Source: Phascolomyces articulosus (taxonomy: Eukaryota > Mucoromycota > Mucoromycetes > Mucorales > Lichtheimiaceae). From it: a DNA stretch of 64,000 nt. Of the stretch, positions 63,738 to 64,000 are shown piece by piece. A program made the translations under genes and the position numbers. The notes beneath the pieces are model-generated. The model did not search any database. It was not told the origin of the DNA and saw only the letters and a program-made list of their open reading frames with translations. The stretch spans positions 62,001 to 126,000 of the forward strand of contig JAIXMP010000038.1 of the NCBI GenBank assembly GCA_025677815.1, given 5' to 3'. Each line of letters starts with the position of its first letter. Position 1 is the stretch's first letter.

Positions 63738-64000
63738 AAACTACATTTATTCTTTTTCTCTTTCTCAAAAAAAAGAAATGAATCAACCATTGTAGATATT
63801 TTTTAGTGGATTTTAAACAAACAGCCAAACAAGGATTTTTCCTGGCCTTTTTTTAAATTGATTCATTTTTTTTATCATTTGTGTATAAAAAACCCAACAA
63901 AAAAAAGAGATTTCTTACATATTATTATTATATATATAAATATCCTCATATCAATATTACACACTCACTCACTCACATACATTCACCTCTCTCTCTTCCT
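63738..64000. other. 3' flank of EPL1, window end
   Basis: AT-rich sequence downstream of the EPL1 stop. The last 60 nt turn into a CACTCACTCACTC and CTCTCTC pyrimidine tract like those that precede gene starts in this window, so another plus-strand gene may begin just beyond the edge. Confidence 0.35.

Overview
The window is nuclear DNA of an early-diverging filamentous fungus, most likely Mucoromycota (Mucorales type). It is AT-rich. Genes carry many short GT-AG introns (mostly about 60-130 nt), intergenic DNA is full of A/T runs and microsatellites, and proteins have long Gln/Asn/Ser/Thr tracts. No ribosomal RNA, convincing tRNA, CRISPR array or intact transposon was found. Genus and species cannot be fixed from the sequence alone.

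Layout. 0.7-3.1 kb: a 7-helix membrane protein with a Gln-rich tail, and a small ORF pair broken by one frameshift. 5.9-17.8 kb: a metabolic block made of a monocarboxylate-transporter-like MFS carrier (+), an adenylation-carrier-reductase (A-T-R, NRPS-like) enzyme (-), a zinc sorbitol/xylitol-type dehydrogenase (-) and a large fungal transcription-factor-like protein (-). 18.1-22.3 kb: housekeeping genes, namely an adenosine-deaminase-like enzyme (-), TIM22 (-) and, divergently, the SWR1 subunit SWC5/BCNT (+). 24.8-27.1 kb: a membrane-anchored GH9 endoglucanase (+). 28.1-29.5 kb: a Zn2Cys6 regulator (-). 34.3-35.2 kb: a low-complexity protein with a WWE-like C-terminal domain (-).

35.2-50.7 kb is a gene desert holding microsatellites, a degenerate minisatellite and several decayed coding relics, including at least three copies of one dispersed family. 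50.8-53.3 kb: a DH-PH Rho GEF (+). 56.8-57.2 kb: a small secreted protein (+). 57.5-63.7 kb: two chromatin genes in tandem, POB3 (FACT) and EPL1 (NuA4).

Exon models were assembled by hand from splice sites, reading phase and family conservation. For each multi-exon gene the summed exon length is a multiple of three. Notable points: a predicted 2-nucleotide exon in the MFS carrier, a possible four-gene carboxylate/aldehyde metabolism neighbourhood, a GH9 enzyme with a C-terminal membrane anchor, and the relic family in the desert.
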